From NCBI RefSeq assembly GCF_002904295.1, contig NZ_PPHG01000097.1, positions 124,001 through 188,000 on the forward strand: 64,000 nucleotides of DNA, in the 5' to 3' direction. This stretch comes from Amycolatopsis sp. CA-128772 (lineage in GTDB: Bacteria > Actinomycetota > Actinomycetes > Mycobacteriales > Pseudonocardiaceae). The position numbers and the translations under genes are program-made. Shown here in pieces: positions 42,508 through 51,414 of this stretch; positions within the stretch are counted from its first letter, which is position 1; every line of letters begins with the position of its first letter. The notes under the pieces were generated by a model. The model did not search any database and had not been told where the DNA came from. It was given only the letters and a program-made list of their open reading frames with translations.

Positions 42508-43119
42508 ATGATCGACCACCACGTCGACGGAGCCGTTCGATCAGGCGCGCGTGGCGAGTTCGGTGGGCTGATTCCGATCCGGCCGGCGACCAGCAAGCTC
42601 ATCGTCTGCCTACTCGGTCACCGGCTTGATCTGGACCTCTACGACAAGCTCAAGCCCTACAGCCATCGCTATCGGCTACACGGCACGCTCTGCGAGGTCT
42701 GTCGCGCACAGGAAGGCTGTGATCCGGCGGCCCGGCGCCTTGCCGAGTGGGCGTCCCTCGACGTCACGGTTCAGCACGCGCCCGACGCGGACCCGGGCGA
42801 CGGGCTGATCCTCGTAGCCCATCCGCCGGCCGCAGGAACGCTGGCTGGCCGGATCGAACTCCGTCTTGACCACACCGAGGTTGGCGTGGTGACCGCCAGC
42901 CCGTGTGCGAGCTGCCGGACGGCCACTCTGGACTACGTCCACGTGGCGGCTGAGCACCGGCGTCTCGGCTTCGGCCGCACGTTGGTAGCGGCCGCTGTGG
43001 CCCGTGCCCCGTCCTATCGGTGGACGGCGCCGCTGCCCGATGGCCCGGTGGCGCAGTCCTTCCCTGCCCGGATCGCCATGCGTCGGAACGGCCCACCCTG
43101 TAGGCACCGCGGCGGATGA
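42508..43119 (+). CDS. GNAT-family acetyltransferase-like protein
   Basis: A 203-residue protein. The C-terminal part has the GNAT core: strand YVHVAAEHRRLGFGRTL, the R/Q-x-x-G-x-G/A acetyl-CoA loop being RRLGFG, followed by the helix VAAAVARAP. The N-terminal half contains two Cys pairs (CEVCRAQEGC and CASC), perhaps metal-binding. Substrate unknown. ATG 42508 is three bases into the context GACCGATG with no strong binding site. It converges with the phosphotransferase gene, only three bases apart. Confidence 0.65.
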   Translation: MIDHHVDGAVRSGARGEFGGLIPIRPATSKLIVCLLGHRLDLDLYDKLKPYSHRYRLHGTLCEVCRAQEGCDPAARRLAEWASLDVTVQHAPDADPGDGLILVAHPPAAGTLAGRIELRLDHTEVGVVTASPCASCRTATLDYVHVAAEHRRLGFGRTLVAAAVARAPSYRWTAPLPDGPVAQSFPARIAMRRNGPPCRHRGG

Positions 43120-43122
43120 ACT

Positions 43123-44010
43123 TCAGAGGTCTAGCCGGAAGCGAGCCCAGGATCGGGCGGCCGCGGTGAGGGCCGCGCGGTGGGCCAGCGGCTGGTGGCG
43201 TTCGAGGTACTCCCAGATGCCCCAGATCGCGACCGCGAGCGCGGTCTTGGTTTCGGCGGGGGTTTGCTGCCAGAACGGGACCTGTTCGGCCCAGGTCTCC
43301 GCGGCCGCGGGATCGTGGCCGGCCTCGATGAGACGGGTGACGAGGAAGGCCGGATCGACTGCCACGTTGGCGTTTCGCGACCAGGCCCAGTCGACGATCT
43401 GGATCTTGCCGTCGTTGCTCAGCAGGTTCAAGGCGTGCAGGTCGGTGTGGGCGAGTGTGCTGCCCGCGACGTGCTCGACCGCGGTGGTCTCCCAGCTCGT
43501 CAGTTCGTCGAGGTGGTCTCGGGCCCACGGATCGAGGTCGTCGGGCGTGTCCTTGGCGAGACGTCGCCAGGCGGCCAGTCTCGCCCACTGTTCCGCCAGG
43601 GACGGCGCGTCGACGGACACCGTGCTCAGGCCGGCTGCCATCGTCGTAACGACGTCCCGCACCGGTCCCAGGTCGGTGGATCCCGGCGAGAGGTCGACGT
43701 GGTGGCCGGGAGAGTGCTCGAAGCCGAGCAGAAGCCAGCCGTCGGCCTCGACGTGCCACAGCAGCCGAGGAGCGACCTCGCGCGGGAGGACCCGGTTGAC
43801 CGCGGCTTCGTGGCGGTGCATGCGGCCGCGCTTGCCATCCGCGTCGGCGATGCCCTTGCAGAATATGGTGCCGGTCTCGGTGTGAAGGGTGGCGGAGAAG
43901 TCGGAGTTGCGGCCTGCGTCGGGGAGTGCGGAGCTGTGTACATGGCCGGTTTCGCGCTCGATCGCGGTTCGCGCCGCAACGGGCAAGGCTTTCCAGGTAC
44001 TGCGCGGCAT
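43123..44010 (-). CDS. Aminoglycoside-phosphotransferase-like kinase (APH family)
   Basis: A 295-residue small-molecule kinase fold. N-lobe: DFSATLHTETGTIFCKGIA with the ATP-binding Lys. C-lobe: catalytic loop LAHTDLHALNLL (HxDxxxxN) and metal-binding IVDWAWS (DxD-like), then LVTRLIEAGHDP. APH-family proteins phosphorylate aminoglycosides, macrolides, choline or other hydroxylated compounds; the substrate is not predictable. Fourteen bases downstream of the Cys-tailed GRDP-like gene on the same strand, so likely an operon with it. Confidence 0.82.
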   Translation of the reverse strand: MPRSTWKALPVAARTAIERETGHVHSSALPDAGRNSDFSATLHTETGTIFCKGIADADGKRGRMHRHEAAVNRVLPREVAPRLLWHVEADGWLLLGFEHSPGHHVDLSPGSTDLGPVRDVVTTMAAGLSTVSVDAPSLAEQWARLAAWRRLAKDTPDDLDPWARDHLDELTSWETTAVEHVAGSTLAHTDLHALNLLSNDGKIQIVDWAWSRNANVAVDPAFLVTRLIEAGHDPAAAETWAEQVPFWQQTPAETKTALAVAIWGIWEYLERHQPLAHRAALTAAARSWARFRLDL

Positions 44011-44024
44011 CGCCGTCCGTCCTC

Positions 44025-44486
44025 TTAGGCCGCGACCGGCGGCGGGTCCTCGTGGCAGCCATTGTGACAGCCCGTGCAGCTGCCGAGCGCGGTACGTGGC
44101 CACAGCGCCTCGTCGAGGCAGAAGCCGAGCCGCCGCATGGCCGTGGTCGTTCGGGCGAAGACGGCCGCGGGTGACTCCCCATCGTTCCGGCCGTCGGTGG
44201 GCACGTGGTGGAGGAACCTGCCGGCGACGCGGTCGCAGAAGGCGGCGTACTCGTGGGTGTCGAGGATGAAGGTGTGCCAGCCGATGTCGACGAGCTCGCT
44301 CGGGGCGAGCGGGGCATCGACGTTGGAGCCGCACGCGGCGAGGAACGCCAACGCCTGGCCCAGGATGCGTTCGGCGAGGTCGCGTTCGAAACGTTCGGCC
44401 GTGATGATGCGGCTGGTCAGGCGTTGGAAGAGGTCTGCGGAGACCAAGGACCGCCCGGTTCGGTGCGTGCTGATGGTGATCGACAT
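44025..44486 (-). CDS. GRDP-like protein with Cys-rich C-terminal tail
   Basis: A 153-residue protein, ATG 44486 with GAGGAG upstream. The segment VDIGWHTFILDTHEYAAFC and FLHHVP matches the conserved WHxFxLDTxxY...HH pattern of the glycine-rich-domain-protein-like (DUF1399) family. The last 20 residues are distinctive: SCTGCHNGCHEDPPPVAA, three Cys and two His in a compact tail, which could bind metal or be a substrate peptide for modification (inference). Operon with the downstream kinase-like gene, which makes a modification role conceivable. Confidence 0.65.
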   Translation of the reverse strand: MSITISTHRTGRSLVSADLFQRLTSRIITAERFERDLAERILGQALAFLAACGSNVDAPLAPSELVDIGWHTFILDTHEYAAFCDRVAGRFLHHVPTDGRNDGESPAAVFARTTTAMRRLGFCLDEALWPRTALGSCTGCHNGCHEDPPPVAA

Positions 44487-44663
44487 CGAGTTCTCCTCGG
44501 GTTCGGAGCGCTGGACAAACCCAGCTTCGGCGGCTCCGCTACTGGGAGGGAGGCCAAGCTCAGGGGCGTCGCAGGGAGGCGCGGGGCAGACCGGGGCAGA
44601 TCAGCTTCACGCGGTGACTCAATGCACAGGCGTGGCTACACTCGGCGTGACCGGGGAGGGCCC

Positions 44664-45066
44664 ATGCCAGAGCCGAATCGCCTCTTGAGGGCAGCGCGGG
44701 AACGACTGCCTTCGCCCAGCATGCCTGGTGAACGCGCGTCCCGGGCCGATGTTGCCGACGGTGTGACCCGCTGGTTGTGGGAGACGACCCGCACTCGGTA
44801 TCCCTTCGGTCAAGCCGGACAACGCGACCGAGTTCGACAGTTTGATCGCCACCGCGAGCGTCCACACGATGCCGTTCGCCGAGTCGAACCGCGACGCCTA
44901 CATGGCCGCCAGCGAACACGTTCTGTCCATCGTGGACAAGATGATCGCGGTCTGGGACGGCGGGCCGTCCGGCGGCCATGGCGGCACCGCGGATGTCGTC
45001 GAGGCCGCAAGGGATCAGGGGCTGGACGTCACGGTCGTCTGGCCGGAGCACGCTGCCCGAGTCTGA
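44664..45066 (+). pseudogene. Joined fragments: XRE regulator N-terminus and nucleotide-binding protein C-terminus
   Basis: ATG 44664 (GGGGAGGG upstream) opens the typical start of an actinobacterial HTH regulator (MPEPNRLLRAARERLPSPSM, then RADVADGVTRWLWE) and breaks off near 44800. In the next frame, from about 44800 to 45066, comes the C-terminus of a different protein: FDSLIATASVHTMPFAESN and MIAVWDGGPSGGHGGTADVV, ending VVWPEHAARV, which resembles a DprA/LOG-like nucleotide-binding family. The two halves are out of frame, so a deletion joined two neighbouring genes. Confidence 0.65.
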
Positions 45067-45073
45067 AAGTCCT

Positions 45074-45334
45074 TCAGCGGCGACCGATCCGATCGCGCCG
45101 TGACGGGATTCCCTTCCGTTGCCGGAGGACATCGTCACAGGGCTCGCATTGCTGGTGGACGCGGTCGTTTCGACCCTCACCAGAGAGCTTGAACTCCGCC
45201 TCGCCGGATTCGCCGCAGAGCATGGTGACAGCTTCTCCCGGCTGCGGCACCGCGGTGAGGTCCATTCGATGCCACTTGCCGTTGAGAACCGGCTGGATCG
45301 TCTGCGGGTCGACGTAGATGACAGCGGCGACCAT
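45074..45334 (-). CDS. Small Cys-containing protein coupled to an XRE regulator
   Basis: An 86-residue protein. ATG 45334 overlaps the TGA of the upstream regulator gene (TGATG), showing translational coupling. It begins MVAAVIYVDPQTIQPVLNG, continues with MLCGESGEAEFKL and contains a HQQCEPCDDVLRQRKG Cys motif near the C-terminus, reminiscent of short zinc-ribbon partners of actinobacterial XRE/DUF5753 regulators. Function not known. Confidence 0.6.
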   Translation of the reverse strand: MVAAVIYVDPQTIQPVLNGKWHRMDLTAVPQPGEAVTMLCGESGEAEFKLSGEGRNDRVHQQCEPCDDVLRQRKGIPSRRDRIGRR

Positions 45335-46149
45335 CACGACGCCCGAGCTTGGAGAGAATCGAGCCAGGACTCGATCGTGACCGGCTTGGCGGAGGCGCGC
45401 CCCAGCAGTGCCCTCGCGGTGTCGTGGTACTTGTTCAGCACGTCCTTGTCCGTGCCGTACGTCGTGCAGTGGCTGTGCTTGAGCGCGACGGCGATCGGCC
45501 TGGGGCCGTCCTCGAAGAGCGTGAAGGCGGCCGCGGAATCGGGACCGGAGTGGACGATTTGGATCGTGACGTCGAGGCGGCGCCCTGCTTCGCGGAGCTG
45601 CCTGATCTGCTCTGCGCCGTCGGGTTTGTCGCGGGCCATGCGCAGGGCCTCGTCGCCGATCAAGAAGACGTACCGGCGTCCACCCTGCTCCATCGTCTGC
45701 CGACGACACTGGCGGTGAAACAGCTCCTGGTCATGGCGTTCGGACTGCTCCGTGGCCTCATCCTGAGCCGCGACGGGCGGCGGTGATGGCAGCAGGAGAT
45801 CCGGGATGCGGAATGGCGCCCACTCCACGATTCGGCTTGAAAGCTGCTCGTATGTCCACAACAGATCGATCAGCGGTGCCGCGGACTGGTCGACGAAGTT
45901 CGGGACGTCGACCTGCTTGGCGATCTTCATGATCTGGTCGAATTCGGTACGGCTGACTCGGAGGCAACCGAGGATATGGGCGACCAGCGTGGGCTCGGGG
46001 ACGTTCGTCCCCAGTTCCACGTTCGACAGCTTCTGTGCGCTGATTCCCAGCATGCGAGCCAACTCGCGGAGTCCGATGTTCCGGCGCTCGCGCGCATCGC
46101 GCAGTCCGACGCTCACGGCGAGTACCGCAGGTTTGCGAGTTGCGTTCAT
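45334..46149 (-). CDS. XRE-family regulator with DUF5753-like C-terminus
   Basis: A 271-residue DNA-binding protein. HTH at about 14-70 (SVGLRDARERRNIGLRELAR, MLGISAQKLSNVELGTNVPE); the C-terminal 170 residues follow the DUF5753 pattern (LLWTYEQLSSRIVEWAPFRI, HRQCRRQTMEQGGRRYVFLI, EQIRQLREAGRRLDVTIQIV, LFEDGPRPIAVALKHSH). ATG 46149 has an AAGGAC site; a longer in-frame start at 46311 would add a plausible helical segment but has no binding site. Such regulators usually act with a small downstream partner, which is present here. Confidence 0.82.
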   Translation of the reverse strand: MNATRKPAVLAVSVGLRDARERRNIGLRELARMLGISAQKLSNVELGTNVPEPTLVAHILGCLRVSRTEFDQIMKIAKQVDVPNFVDQSAAPLIDLLWTYEQLSSRIVEWAPFRIPDLLLPSPPPVAAQDEATEQSERHDQELFHRQCRRQTMEQGGRRYVFLIGDEALRMARDKPDGAEQIRQLREAGRRLDVTIQIVHSGPDSAAAFTLFEDGPRPIAVALKHSHCTTYGTDKDVLNKYHDTARALLGRASAKPVTIESWLDSLQARAS

Positions 46150-46539
46150 CGTTCGGTCCTTGCTTTCACGTTGGCCAGCTGAATAATCTTCGGGAAGGTG
46201 ACGAAGTCCGTGCAGTACTCGGCTGAGTAACACGTACAGAGCCAGGTCTTCCTCGTTCGGCCATTCGGGACCGCACGCTGGCTCGTCTTTCGATTTTTGT
46301 TTCGAGGTCATGGTTTTCAGTTGCCGCCGGTCTTGGGTGGCACCCCTGGTGACCGGGGCTCGCATCGGAGGGGAAGCGAGGCGGTCGACCAGCCACCGGG
46401 GTGCCGAAATCGACTTTCGCGGGTCGTTCAGCTGAATCACCAGGGCGTACATCCGGGGCGAATCTGTAGGAGATCTTGCGTACAGCCATCTGACCTGCGG
46501 TAATCTAATGACCTCAGGCGGTGATCTAGGGAGTGAATC
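46150..46539. other. Intergenic region between divergent XRE regulators
   Basis: 390 bases separating the starts of two XRE-family regulator genes. It has lower GC than the neighbouring genes (for example the TTTTTGTTTCGAGG run near 46294), a TAATCT -10-like hexamer at 46501-46506 and AGGGAG at 46528-46533 serving ATG 46540. It possibly also holds the N-terminal extension of the minus-strand regulator. No other gene is supported. Confidence 0.5.
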
Positions 46540-47562
46540 ATGGGAACGCGGCGCCACGGGCTCATCCGGGCTCGTAAGGCAGCTGGCTACACCCAGGAGA
46601 CGCTGGCCATCGAACTGGGCCTCGACACGACTACCGTCGGGCAGTGGGAACGCGGCAAATCGGAGCCGCTGCCTTACAAGCGGCCGAAACTCGCAAAGGC
46701 GCTCGGCGTCACGTCGCGCGGCCTCGAAGAACTGTTGGCCGAAGGCGCCGCCGTGGTATCGCGTCCGAGCGCTGACTACGAAACCTGGGCCGACGACCTT
46801 GACCGAGTCGCCGTCTGCCTCGGCCGCCAGGAGTTCGACCTGGCGAAGCTCCTGCTGGATCGCTGGACCGGCCGGCTGGTCCCCAGCGGCGATGACCGCG
46901 GGCTCTACCTCTACGGCCGGTCGCTACGGCTTCTCGGTGATCTGCGTCAGGACCAAGGCGTCCTCACCGGACCGATGTCCGCCCGGCAGAGCTACGGACG
47001 CGCCATGGCGGTCTTCCGCGAGCTCGGTGCCGACCGGCGGGTCGCGCAGCTCGAACTCCAGCTGGCGGTCCTCGACGAGATGGGCGGCAACCACGAGCCT
47101 GCTGCCGAGCAGTACCGGCAGCTGGCCACGGACACCCGCCTCGACGCCCGCGACCGCACCCGCGCCCAGCTCTGGGTCGGGACCGCGCTCAGCAAGGCGG
47201 GCCGGAACGTGGACGCCATCACCTTCATCAAGCCCGCCATCCGGCAGTTCGAGGCTCTCGAAGAGCCGCAGGACTGGTCTGTGGCGTTCCAGAAGCTGGC
47301 CTTGGCGCACCGTGGTGATGGCGACCTACGCCAAGCCGGCGTCGCCTTCCAGGTGGCGCTCGACCACCGGCCCGGCGACGCACCCATGCAGCGCGTTCGC
47401 CTCGATACCGCGCACGGCCACCTCCTGCTGTCCGACCCCGCCACGGCCGATAACGGGCTCAAGCTGCTGGAGGGCGCTGCCGCGACCTCGACGCAGTACG
47501 GGATGATGCATCAGTTACAGGCCATCTCGGGCATTCGCCGCGCGTACGAACGCCAGGCGTAA
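46540..47562 (+). CDS. XRE-family regulator with TPR-like C-terminus
   Basis: A 340-residue regulator. The HTH occupies about 5-60 (RARKAAGYTQETLAIELGLD, TTTVGQWERGKSEPLPYKRP); the remaining 270 residues are helical repeats of TPR type (YGRSLRLLGDLRQDQG, AMAVFRELGADRRVAQLELQ, KAGRNVDAITFIKPAIRQFE, QKLALAHRGDGDLRQAGVAF). This architecture is typical of actinobacterial regulators that may sense peptides or proteins through the TPR domain. ATG behind AGGGAG. A YdcF-family gene follows 36 bases later and is probably co-transcribed. Confidence 0.85.
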   Translation: MGTRRHGLIRARKAAGYTQETLAIELGLDTTTVGQWERGKSEPLPYKRPKLAKALGVTSRGLEELLAEGAAVVSRPSADYETWADDLDRVAVCLGRQEFDLAKLLLDRWTGRLVPSGDDRGLYLYGRSLRLLGDLRQDQGVLTGPMSARQSYGRAMAVFRELGADRRVAQLELQLAVLDEMGGNHEPAAEQYRQLATDTRLDARDRTRAQLWVGTALSKAGRNVDAITFIKPAIRQFEALEEPQDWSVAFQKLALAHRGDGDLRQAGVAFQVALDHRPGDAPMQRVRLDTAHGHLLLSDPATADNGLKLLEGAAATSTQYGMMHQLQAISGIRRAYERQA

Positions 47563-47598
47563 GCCCGCGCACGCGACCCGAGGGAGTACGAACGCGCC

Positions 47599-48252
47599 GT
47601 GACGCGGCAACTTACCGATGTGGAGTGGCACGACGCCGAGCTCGTGTGGGACTTCCACCAGGTCCACCACGAGTTTTCTGCGTGCGACGTCGCCATCGCG
47701 CTGGGATGCAACGACATCGGCGTCGCTGAGTACGCGGCCGAGCTGTACCACCGCGGCCTGTTCCAGACCGTCGTCTTCACCGGTGCGACCAGCCGGGACA
47801 CCGCCGCCATCTTCCCGCGCGGCGAAGCCGTCCACTTCCGCGAGCGCGCCTTGGAGCTGGGCGTGCCGGACACCGCCATCCTGGTCGAGCCTGAGGCCGC
47901 GAACACCGGCGCCAACATCTCGCTCTCCCGCGACCTGCTCATCGGGGCCGGGCTGACACCGGACTCCGTGCTCCTCATCTCGATGCCGTACATGGAGCGG
48001 CGGGCGTTCGCGACCTGCCGGCGCCTGTGGCCTGAAGTCGCGGTGACGTGCACGTCGGCGCCGCTGACGCTGGAGGAGTACGTCAAGTCGATCGGCGACG
48101 CCGCCGAGGTCGTCGACATGATGATCGGCGATCTGCAGCGGGTGATGATCTACCCCGAACGTGGCTTCGCCATCGAGCAGCCGGTGCCGCCCGCCGTGGC
48201 CGACGCGTTCAATCGCCTGGTCGCGGCGGGATTCAACAGCCGCCTGCTCTGA
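47599..48252 (+). CDS. YdcF/DUF218 family protein
   Basis: A 217-residue cytoplasmic protein of the YdcF/SanA-like (DUF218) Rossmannoid family. Visible are the N-terminal strand DVAIALGCNDIGVAEYAAEL, the strand-helix VVFTGATSRDT, the conserved acidic/Asn motif EPEAANTGANISLSRDLL and VLLISMPYMERRAFATCRR. It lacks a transmembrane anchor, so it is of the soluble YdcF type, for which nucleotide or nucleotidyl-ligand binding is suggested. GTG 47599 follows the regulator gene closely; GAGGGAG lies upstream. Confidence 0.85.
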   Translation: MTRQLTDVEWHDAELVWDFHQVHHEFSACDVAIALGCNDIGVAEYAAELYHRGLFQTVVFTGATSRDTAAIFPRGEAVHFRERALELGVPDTAILVEPEAANTGANISLSRDLLIGAGLTPDSVLLISMPYMERRAFATCRRLWPEVAVTCTSAPLTLEEYVKSIGDAAEVVDMMIGDLQRVMIYPERGFAIEQPVPPAVADAFNRLVAAGFNSRLL

Positions 48253-48411
48253 TCGGCGGAAGTCGATCAAGTCAGTAGCGGACCGTCACGGCCGTGCTGC
48301 GATTGGGTGATCTGTCGCTACTTGTGTCCACATGGACACGGAGCGGGCATACCGTGGTTCTTCCAGGTAGGGGGCCTGCCGGGCGAGTTTCGACGGCGGT
48401 GGGGAGGGCCG

Positions 48412-51033
48412 ATGACCGAAACCGGATCCCGCGGTTTTGCTGCGGCGCTGCGAGGTCGTGAGTTCCGCGCGCTGTGGCTCGCCGAAGCCTTGTCGGTCTT
48501 CGGTGATCAGGTTGCGCGGGTGGCGCTCGCGCTGCTGGTCTACGCGCGCACGGACTCCGCGGCGCTGACGGCACTCACCTACGCCCTGACCTTTGTGCCG
48601 GCGATCCTGGGCGGCTTCTTGCTCTCCGGTCTGGCGGACCGCTATCCGCGCCGGACGGTGATCGTCGTGACCGACGTCGTGCGCGCCGTGCTGGCGGCGG
48701 CGATGGCTGTGCCGGGGATGCCGCTCTGGATCCTTTGGGCGTTGATCGGCTGCCTGACCATGGCTGCGGCGCCGTTCAAGGCCGCTCAGCTCGCGCTCCT
48801 GCCGGACGTGCTTCCGAACGGGCTGTACCAGGCCGGTCTCGGCCTCCGGCAGATCAGCACACAAACGGCCCAGGTGGCCGGCTTCGGGCTCGGCGGCCTG
48901 CTCGTGACGAGCTTGAGCACCAGCGGCGCGCTGCTGGTGAACGCCGCGACGTTCCTGGTCAGCGCCGTTGTGGTCGCCGCGGCGGTCCGAACTCGTCCCG
49001 TCAGCCGAGCCGAGACCAAGACGACGACGCGGTCAGCTTCGGCGGCCACCGACCCGCGCATGGTCGCCATCTACATGCTGGCCGCGATGATCGGATTTCT
49101 TGTCGTACCTGAAGGCTTGGCGGCGCCGTATGCGAAGGCGGTGGGCCTGACGTCGATCGGGGTCGGCGTCCTGATGGCGGCCGATCCCGTCGGCAGCGTG
49201 CTCGGCGGCTGGCTGGCCAGCCGGCTCGGGCCCGATATTGCGATCACGGCGAAGCTGGTCGTCGTGCCCGCGGCGGCGTCCGGCCTGCCCTTGATCGCTT
49301 GCCTCGCGCTACCAGGCGCTTGGTGGGCCGCAGGGCTCTGGGCGGTTTCGGGTGCGCTGTCGACCATCTACTTGATCCGGCTGCAGGCGGTCGTTGTCGA
49401 GTTGGTGCCGGACGCGCGCCGGGGCACCACGATGGGGCGTCTGAGCACCTGCCTCTACAGCTCGCAGGGCATTGCGATCCTCGGCGCCGGCGTGGTGGCC
49501 GAGCGGCTTGATCCCGTCTTCGTCGTCGCCGCGTCGGGCGTGGTGGCGTCACTCTCCGCGGTCGCGGCCGGGTTCGTCTGGTGGGCGGCTCGACCTCGGC
49601 AGGCGAGAACTGTCGAGGACGAGCCCGCACCGGTGGATTCAGCGCGCTCAGAAGTCCTTGTTACGCATAGTGACCCCCTCCCGGAGCGTCCGGCGGCGGG
49701 AGGTGCCGAGGTGCGGCAGCCGGAGCTCGAGGACCTCGGGTCCTCCCCTGGGAACGGAAGCGAGATCAGTATGCCGAACGAGGGGGTCGCTGAGCGCTCC
49801 GGTTGGTCACGATGGGCTATCTGGTTGCTACCGCGACCCGCGGCGGGGTTTTTGCTGGTCATCGACGCCATCGCGGTAGCGGCCATCGTCTTCGACGCGA
49901 GGGCCCCGATGGCCTGGCGAGATGTCGTGTCCTGCGGGTTGATCGTCGGGCTCGGCATCCTGGCCGCGGAGATGACGCGACGGGTCGAGCGGCGGCGACG
50001 GCGGTTTTCGGACACCCCGCACGTCAACTTCTCGTCCGTGTGGACCCTGGCCGCCGCGCTGACCCTCCCGACCGCGTTGGCAGCCCTCGTCGCCGTGCTG
50101 CTGTACCTGCACCTGTGGCTGCGCAGCTGGCGAGGCGTCGCCGGGATCCACGCGCACCGAGTCATCTTCAGTACGGCGAACGTGATCCTGTCCTGCCAGA
50201 TCGCAGGGTGGGCTGCTCGGCAGCTGAACGTCGTGCCGCCCGGTCAGGAAGCCGGTGTCTGGACCGCGGTCGGCTTGGCCTTGGTGATCGCGATCTACTT
50301 CGCCGCGAACTCGACGATCGTCGGGGTGGCGATCGCCCTCGCCAGGCGAAGCCTTTCGTTCAAGCGGCTGCTCGGCGCGCTCAACGAGAACATCCTCGAG
50401 CTGGCGACGTTGTGCATGGGCGCCCTGACGGCGGTCCTGCTGACGCTGCGCCCATGGCTCGTGATCGTGTTGTTCCTGCCGCTCTATGCGCTGCACCGGA
50501 GCGTCTTGATCCGCCAGTTCGAGCACGCTTCGACCACCGATTCGAAGACCGGGCTGCTCAACGCGGCGACTTGGCATGCGATCGCGGCGAAGGAGATCGA
50601 CCGCGCTCGCCAGCACGGCTTCGACGTCGGTGTCCTGATGATCGACATCGACCACTTCCGCGACGTGAACAACGTTCACGGGCACCTCACCGGGGACAAG
50701 GCGCTCGTCCTGGTCGGCAACGCCATTCGCAACGAAGTCCGGAGCGACGACCTCTGCGGGCGCTTCGGTGGCGAGGAGTTTGTCGTCCTGCTGCCGGGCA
50801 GCTCGCCGGATGCGATTCACGCCATCGCGGACCGCATCCGGGAGCACGTCGAGCGCACCGTCATCGAGCCGGATTCCGGACCGGGCTTCCACGTCAGCGT
50901 GTCGATCGGCGCAGCTGCGTTCCCCGCGGCGGGCAGTTCGCTGGAAGAGGTCCTGATCTCCGCTGACAACGCGCTGTTCGCGGCCAAGGACGCCGGGCGC
51001 AATCAGGTCCGAGTCGTCAAGTCGACCGCCTAG
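48412..51033 (+). CDS. MFS transporter fused to GGDEF diguanylate cyclase
   Basis: An 873-residue two-part membrane protein. Residues about 8-420 form an MFS efflux-type carrier (ALWLAEALSVFGDQVARVAL, the RYPRRT loop between helices 2 and 3, LLPDVLPNGLYQAGLG). After a polar linker (about 420-465), residues about 465-700 give a second membrane domain with six to eight helices, then a GGDEF domain (about 705-873) with RFGGEEFVVLLPG (GGEEF 786-790) and an RSDD inhibitory I-site five residues earlier. It predicts c-di-GMP synthesis coupled to transport. No stop separates the halves; an internal ATG near 49771 could yield the cyclase alone. Confidence 0.88.
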   Translation: MTETGSRGFAAALRGREFRALWLAEALSVFGDQVARVALALLVYARTDSAALTALTYALTFVPAILGGFLLSGLADRYPRRTVIVVTDVVRAVLAAAMAVPGMPLWILWALIGCLTMAAAPFKAAQLALLPDVLPNGLYQAGLGLRQISTQTAQVAGFGLGGLLVTSLSTSGALLVNAATFLVSAVVVAAAVRTRPVSRAETKTTTRSASAATDPRMVAIYMLAAMIGFLVVPEGLAAPYAKAVGLTSIGVGVLMAADPVGSVLGGWLASRLGPDIAITAKLVVVPAAASGLPLIACLALPGAWWAAGLWAVSGALSTIYLIRLQAVVVELVPDARRGTTMGRLSTCLYSSQGIAILGAGVVAERLDPVFVVAASGVVASLSAVAAGFVWWAARPRQARTVEDEPAPVDSARSEVLVTHSDPLPERPAAGGAEVRQPELEDLGSSPGNGSEISMPNEGVAERSGWSRWAIWLLPRPAAGFLLVIDAIAVAAIVFDARAPMAWRDVVSCGLIVGLGILAAEMTRRVERRRRRFSDTPHVNFSSVWTLAAALTLPTALAALVAVLLYLHLWLRSWRGVAGIHAHRVIFSTANVILSCQIAGWAARQLNVVPPGQEAGVWTAVGLALVIAIYFAANSTIVGVAIALARRSLSFKRLLGALNENILELATLCMGALTAVLLTLRPWLVIVLFLPLYALHRSVLIRQFEHASTTDSKTGLLNAATWHAIAAKEIDRARQHGFDVGVLMIDIDHFRDVNNVHGHLTGDKALVLVGNAIRNEVRSDDLCGRFGGEEFVVLLPGSSPDAIHAIADRIREHVERTVIEPDSGPGFHVSVSIGAAAFPAAGSSLEEVLISADNALFAAKDAGRNQVRVVKSTA

Positions 51034-51414
51034 CGATGGCCGCGGCTGTCCGCTCGTGTCTGGTCGCGACGCTTGCGACCACGTGGCCAAGGGACGCAAC
51101 GCGCGCAGAAGCGCACGGCCGTCGGGTGACAGCTTGTACCAGACATTGGAGAAGGCGCTGCCTTCCGCGCGTCGTTCGACGAGCCCGTCCTGCTCGAGCC
51201 GCCGGAGGGTGTCGGTCAGCGTGCGAGCCGTCAGCGGCTTCGAATGCGACGTCCAGCCGGAGCGTTCCTCGGCTTCATTCACCTCGTTCCGCAGCTTGGT
51301 GAATTCCAGCTCGCCGAGCGCCAAGGTCGCGAGGACGGCGACGGTCCAGTCACCGCGCAGCAGGGCAAGTACCTCGTGCACGCTCTGCCGGTATGGCATG
51401 TCCCAGTCATCCAC
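51034..51414 (-). CDS. HxlR-family regulator, natural stop missing
   Basis: ATG 51414 opens a typical HxlR/MarR-like winged-helix protein: MPYRQSVHEVLALLRGDWTV, LATLALGELEFTKLRNEVNE, KPLTARTLTDTLRRLEQDGL and VWYKLSPDGRALLRALRPLA. The family normally ends about ten residues later, but the frame here stays open to 49828, antisense across the diguanylate cyclase gene. A TAG sits one frame away at about 51032, so a one-base indel probably removed the stop. Listed end is the likely ancestral end. Regulator of unknown targets, possibly thiol or quinone responsive. Confidence 0.6.
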
